Below, piece by piece: positions 53,501 to 57,423 of a DNA stretch of 57,423 nt. The position numbers were made by a program, and so were the translations under genes. The notes beneath the pieces were generated by a model that did no database searches, was not told the DNA's origin, and worked only from the letters and a program-made list of their open reading frames with translations. The DNA comes from Ilumatobacter coccineus (GTDB lineage: Bacteria; Actinomycetota; Acidimicrobiia; Acidimicrobiales; Ilumatobacteraceae), in the NCBI GenBank assembly GCA_002748455.1, contig PDSL01000021.1, positions 1 through 57,423 on the forward strand, read 5' to 3'. Each line of letters opens with the position of its first letter. The first letter of the stretch is position 1.

Positions 53501-55199
53501 CCGCTCGATCGTGTCTGAGGGGGGCGGTATCTACCCACGTTCGGCTAAGTCGATCACCCTGAGCCCCCAGATCAAGGCGGTACTCGATCTTGATGCCGAC
53601 AAGGTCACCCCTCATGAACTGATGCGGGCAATCTTGATCGCCCCGGTTGACATGCTGTGGAACGGCGGTGTGGGCACCTATATCAAGGCCAGCACCGAGA
53701 CCAATTCGATGGTCGGTGATCGGGCCAATGATCCGGTCAGGGTCAATGGTGAGGAGCTGCGCTGCAAGATGGTCGTGGAAGGGGGCAATCTTGGCGCCAC
53801 CCAGCTCGGCCGGGTTGAATACGCGATGACCGGCGGTCTGATCTATACCGATGCCATCGATAACTCGGCCGGAGTGGACTGCAGCGACCATGAGGTCAAT
53901 ATCAAGATCCTGCTCGATTCGGTGGTCACTGCTGGCGGCTTGACCCGACCAGAACGCAACGACCTCCTCGAATCGATGACCGACGAAGTTGCTGAGTTGG
54001 TACTCGGTAATAACAAGGCCCAAACCCTGGCCTTGATGATGACCCGCAAGCAGAGCTTGTCGATGGCCGATGTGCATTCGCGGGCAATCGACCAGCTCGA
54101 ACTCGATGGCGACCTTGATCGTCAGTTGGAGTTCTTGCCGACCGCCAAGCAGATCGTCGAACGGCAAGCGGTTGAGACTGGATTGAAGACCCCTGAGTAC
54201 GCGGTCTTGATCGCCTACACCAAGAATGCTGCGGTTGACGCCTTGATGCGTGGCGACTTGCCCGATGATCCGGTCTTGCGTGACGACCTCATCAATTATT
54301 TCCCGACCCCGCTGCGTGAGCCCTGCCGAGAGGCGATCCTGCATCATCGGCTGCGGCGCGAGATCGTGGCCACCCAGGTCATCAACCAGATGGTCAATCT
54401 TTCTGGGATTTCCTATGACCAGCGCATGACCGAAGACACCGGTGCCGGTCTCAGCGATGTGGTTGCTGCCTGGGTGATCACCCGAGAAGTGCTCGACTTC
54501 CCGAACTGGTGGAATCAGATTCTCGCCGTGCCTGAGATCACGATGGAAGACCGGCTCCAGATCCTGCTCGAGTGCCGTCGCACCGCTGAGCGCAGCTCGT
54601 TGTGGTTCTTGCGTCATCGTCGCCCACCGTTTGATATCGCTGCCGAGATCGACTTCTTCCGTGATGCGGTTCGATCGGTGATCGCTGAATTGCCCAATTG
54701 TCTGATCGGACAGGCGCGAGCCGAAGTTGATGAGGTGCGTCGTGAACGCATCGCCCAGGGGCTGCCGGCCGATCTCGCTGAACAGGTGGCCATGTGGCGG
54801 GCAGTCCACACCGTGTTCGACATCGTCAAGCTGGCCAAGCGGATCGATGTCGATCCGGTCGAGGTGGCTCGGGTCTATTGGAAGATCTTCGATGAGCTCG
54901 ATGTGGTGTGGATCTGGAACCGGATCAGTGAACTGCCGCGCGATGATCGCTGGCAAACCCAGGCCCGCTCATCCTTGCGCGATGATCTCTTGAATGTGCT
55001 CACCGCGTTGACATCGAACGTCTTGACCCATGGAGGTGAGACCGTCGATGCCTGGGTGGAGGCCAATCAGAGGTTGGTTGAGCGGATCACCGATCAGCTC
55101 AATGAGGTCAAGTTGACCAACACCTATGACATCACTCGGCTCTCGGTGGCAGTGCGTCAGCTCCGCAACCTGGCGATCACCTCGGTGCGACCGACCTGA
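50538..55199 (+). CDS. gdh: NAD-specific glutamate dehydrogenase, large type
   Basis: A 1553-residue member of the very large NAD-dependent glutamate dehydrogenases known in Actinobacteria and Proteobacteria, which convert glutamate to 2-oxoglutarate and ammonia in catabolism. The N-terminal half has the ACT-like regulatory region. The catalytic core shows [20 protein letters not shown] and IPGGAKGGF (about residue 790) with the active-site lysine, then [11 protein letters not shown] and the Rossmann segment with [16 protein letters not shown]. A C-terminal helical domain follows. The ATG at 50538 has GGAGG 5 nt upstream. The length and signatures make this assignment firm. Confidence 0.96.
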   Translation: [1553 protein letters not shown]

Positions 55200-55235
55200 G
55201 ACAGCGCCGTTCCGGTGCTGATACGGCCGGGGCGG

Positions 55236-55241
55236 TAGCGT
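55236..55241 (+). promoter_or_regulatory. -10 element of gltX
   Basis: TAGCGT ends exactly 9 nt before the gltX ATG; no Shine-Dalgarno, so leaderless. Confidence 0.45.
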
Positions 55242-55250
55242 CATAGGGGC

Positions 55251-56648
55251 ATGTCTGATTCACCGCGCTATCGATTCGCCCCCTCACCAACCGGGATGTT
55301 CCATGTGGGAGGAGCCCGCACCGCCTTGATGAACTGGGCCTTGGCCCGGTCGTCAGGGGGGACCTTTGTGCTCCGGATTGAAGACACCGATGAGGTTCGC
55401 AACCGGCCCGAATGGACCGAGGGCATCATCGATGCCCTGGCCTGGCTGGGGATCAGTGCCGATGATCCACATTTCGAGGGTCCGCTGTATCAGAGCGACT
55501 ATGCCGATGCCCATCTCGATGCTGCCCGCCAGCTCTATGAGCACGGGTTTGCCTACTACTGCGACATGACCCCCGAGCAGATTCAGGAGCGAGCTGAGGC
55601 CGAAGGGGTGACCGGCTATGGCGGATGGTCGCGCGACCGTGGGCTCGAGCCGGGTCCGGGTCGGGTTTTGCGGTTCCGGGTGCCCGAGGGTCACACCGTG
55701 GTCCACGACTTGGTGCGCGGTGATGTTGAGTTTGACAATGCGACGATCGAGGACTTCGTCTTGGTGCGGGGCAACGGAACCCCGGTCTTCTTGTTGGCCA
55801 ATGTGGTCGACGATGCCTCGATGCAGATCAGCCATGTGGTCAGGGCTGAAGAACATCTGCCCAATACGCCCAAGCAGCAGATGATCTGGGAAGCACTGGG
55901 CCATCAGCCCCCAACCTGGGCCCATGTGCCGGTCTTGGTCAACGAGCAGCGCAAGAAACTGTCCAAGCGTCGGGACAAGGTGGCGTTGGAGCAGTATCGC
56001 GATGAGGGCTATCTGGCCGATGCGATGGTGAATTACCTGATGACCCTGGGGTGGTCGCCGGGCGATGACGAGATCCAGCCGTGGTCGGTGATCGAGACGG
56101 CGTTCCGCCTCGAAGATGTCAATCTGTCGCCAGCCTTTTTCGATCTCAAGAAGCTGGCCGCCTTCAACGGCGACTATATCCGGTCGCTCTCGATCGATGA
56201 TCTGATCGCCGCCTGTGATCCCTGGTTGCCCGCTGAGTGGGATCGATCTCGGTTCGCCGCGATCGCTCCGGTGATCCAGCCTCGTCTGGTGACGCTCTCC
56301 GATGCTGCTGGGGTGGTGGATTTCTTGTTTATGGATGATCCCGAGATCGACGAGAAGTCGTGGAACAAGACGATGGCCACCGACTATGCCCGTCCCCTTC
56401 TGGTCGACGCGATCGCTGCCTATCGCACCTGTGCCTGGGATGCGGCCACCCTGAAGACCACCCTCGAAGAGCTGATGGTCGCCTATGGCATCAAATTGGG
56501 CAAGGCTCAAGCCCCGGTCCGGGTGGCGGTGACCGGTCGCACGGTCGGCCCGCCCCTGTTTGAAGCCCTTGAGGTGATGGGACGTGACGAAGCGCTGCGG
56601 CGCATGGTGGCTGCTGAAACCCGTCTGAACACTCAGTCGGCGGACTAG
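55251..56648 (+). CDS. gltX: glutamyl-tRNA synthetase
   Basis: A class I synthetase of 465 residues. The HIGH-type motif is in [15 protein letters not shown] near the N-terminus, with VLRIEDTD just after, and the KMSKS-type motif is KLSKRRD. These and the C-terminal helical domain are typical of bacterial GltX. In Actinobacteria, which generally lack a glutaminyl-tRNA synthetase, this enzyme is expected to charge tRNA-Gln with Glu as well, followed by GatCAB amidation; a tRNA-Gln gene starts about 0.7 kb downstream. Confidence 0.95.
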   Translation: MSDSPRYRFAPSPTGMFHVGGARTALMNWALARSSGGTFVLRIEDTDEVRNRPEWTEGIIDALAWLGISADDPHFEGPLYQSDYADAHLDAARQLYEHGFAYYCDMTPEQIQERAEAEGVTGYGGWSRDRGLEPGPGRVLRFRVPEGHTVVHDLVRGDVEFDNATIEDFVLVRGNGTPVFLLANVVDDASMQISHVVRAEEHLPNTPKQQMIWEALGHQPPTWAHVPVLVNEQRKKLSKRRDKVALEQYRDEGYLADAMVNYLMTLGWSPGDDEIQPWSVIETAFRLEDVNLSPAFFDLKKLAAFNGDYIRSLSIDDLIAACDPWLPAEWDRSRFAAIAPVIQPRLVTLSDAAGVVDFLFMDDPEIDEKSWNKTMATDYARPLLVDAIAAYRTCAWDAATLKTTLEELMVAYGIKLGKAQAPVRVAVTGRTVGPPLFEALEVMGRDEALRRMVAAETRLNTQSAD

Positions 56649-56685
56649 GTGACATCGCGTCAGTGACGTGAGAAACTCGTCATCG

Positions 56686-57348
56686 ATGGCCGAAAGCGCG
56701 ACCCGGTTTGTTCCCCTGAGGGGCTGGCAGCGGGTGGTTCTGCCGTTGCGGTGGTGGAAGGTCCTGGTGGCTGTGCTGGTGGTGTTGGTGGCCTATTACG
56801 CGGTGACCTTCGTCCAAGTGGTGACGACCGGGCGTCAGCACGGTGCTGGTCCAGCCGATGTGATCGTGGTGATGGGTGCCGCCCAATACGACGGTCGGCC
56901 ATCGTGGATTTTTGCCAATCGCCTCGATCATGCGGCTGCGCTGTGGAGTGAGGGGGTTGCTCCCCAGATCGTGGTGGTTGGTGGACGTCGTGGTGGGGAC
57001 CGTTTCAGCGAGGGCGAGGCGGGGAGGACGTATCTGATCGCCAACGGGATTCCAGACACCGCGGTTGTTGGGATCGGGGAGGGGGCCACCACCTATGAGT
57101 CGTTGAAGGCAGCGGCTCCGGTGCTCACCAGCGATCCAGGCAACAAGGTGGTCATCGTGACCGATCCCTATCACGCCTTGCGAGCGGTGGCCACCGCCCG
57201 CCAGCTCGGAGTGAACGCGTCGGCGGCAGCAACGCCGACGACCTATCTGTCGGGTGGGGCTCAGTTTCGACGCCAGGCGGCTGAAGCGGGGGTGGTCGCA
57301 CTTGGGAGAGTGGTCGGATTCGGCCGGCTGAGTGGTCTCAGTCGGTGA
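56686..57348 (+). CDS. DUF218 / YdcF-like membrane-anchored protein
   Basis: The product of 220 residues (226 if the GTG at 56668 is used) has one membrane segment near residues 23-42 and then a DUF218 domain: ADVIVVMGAAQYDGRPS near its start, QIVVVGGRRGGDR, and VVIVTDPYHALRAVATARQLG, the usual order of motifs in the YdcF/SanA/ElyC family. The domain faces the cell exterior if the helix is a signal anchor. Members are linked to envelope maintenance and vancomycin tolerance, but the reaction is unknown. The start is uncertain because neither candidate has a Shine-Dalgarno or a leaderless -10. Confidence 0.85.
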   Translation: MAESATRFVPLRGWQRVVLPLRWWKVLVAVLVVLVAYYAVTFVQVVTTGRQHGAGPADVIVVMGAAQYDGRPSWIFANRLDHAAALWSEGVAPQIVVVGGRRGGDRFSEGEAGRTYLIANGIPDTAVVGIGEGATTYESLKAAAPVLTSDPGNKVVIVTDPYHALRAVATARQLGVNASAAATPTTYLSGGAQFRRQAAEAGVVALGRVVGFGRLSGLSR

Positions 57349-57354
57349 GTCCGC

Positions 57355-57360
57355 TACACT
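57355..57360 (+). promoter_or_regulatory. -10 element of the tRNA-Gln gene
   Basis: TACACT, 15 nt before the 5' end of the mature tRNA. No good -35 is seen. Confidence 0.4.
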
Positions 57361-57375
57361 TTCGGATCGCCTCAC

Positions 57376-57423
57376 TGGGGTGTGGTGTAACTGGCAACAC
57401 AGCAGATTCTGGTTCTGTCGTTA
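57376..57423 (+). tRNA. tRNA-Gln (anticodon CTG), 5' part, cut by the window end
   Basis: TGGGGTG is the 5' acceptor arm of bacterial tRNA-Gln, followed by U8 and a D arm (GGTGTAACTGGCAACAC). The anticodon arm GCAGA-TTCTGGT-TCTGT has five pairs (one G-T) and anticodon CTG flanked by T33 and G37. The variable loop, T arm and 3' acceptor strand are beyond the window. Confidence 0.9.

Noticed and set aside
53481-54956. 491-codon minus-strand ORF inside gdh
   Set aside because: It is a shadow of the plus-strand glutamate dehydrogenase: no start signals, His/Gln/Arg-rich composition, and the plus frame has clear catalytic motifs.
55353-56510. 385-codon minus-strand ORF inside gltX
   Set aside because: Antisense shadow of a well-conserved synthetase; no family similarity and no start signal.

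Overview
The window is a G+C-rich chromosomal segment of an actinobacterium. Support comes from an actinobacterial-type leuA, an IclR-type leucine regulator divergent from leuCD, a very large NAD-type glutamate dehydrogenase, and repeated -10-like hexamers only 8-10 nt before start codons (leaderless mRNAs). A member of the Acidimicrobiia is my best guess, but that is inference only.

Left part (1-8.4 kb) is mainly leucine/isoleucine biosynthesis. It holds the 5' part of leuA (minus strand) with a complete attenuator leader coding Leu-Leu-Leu-Leu, leuC-leuD (minus), a divergent IclR-family regulator (ndgR/ltbR-like) with a palindromic operator between the two, and a leuB-ilvE operon (plus). 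Mixed in are a DEAD-box helicase gene with an internal out-of-frame deletion, a membrane-anchored serine hydrolase and greA.

Middle part (8.5-44.0 kb) is the striking feature: four consecutive plus-strand genes for very large cell-wall-anchored proteins. All share a signal peptide, a Thr/Pro-rich stalk, a von Willebrand A domain with a MIDAS motif, 3 to about 43 tandem Cna-B-like modules, and a C-terminal LPRTG sorting signal with a membrane segment and an Arg-rich tail. The second gene (about 16 kb) is the largest. It carries a near-identical multi-module cassette repeated four times and is interrupted by two frame breaks; at least four more modules are shortened in frame at the same few module types. 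Either the array is deleting by recombination or the assembly has collapsed there. No sortase gene is in the window. Each gene is followed by a strong hairpin, so the four look like separate transcription units.

Right part (44.1-57.4 kb) holds an ABC-2 exporter pair, a nucleoside hydrolase (minus), and citramalate synthase cimA with a second attenuator whose leader peptide is rich in Ile codons. A hypothetical gene, a giant NAD-glutamate dehydrogenase preceded by a small leaderless upstream ORF, gltX, a DUF218/YdcF-like membrane protein and the 5' part of a tRNA-Gln follow.

Together leuA, leuCD, leuB, ilvE and cimA cover most of the leucine pathway and the citramalate route to isoleucine. 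The sequence shows three matching control layers: a Leu-codon attenuator, an Ile-codon attenuator, and an IclR-type operator.
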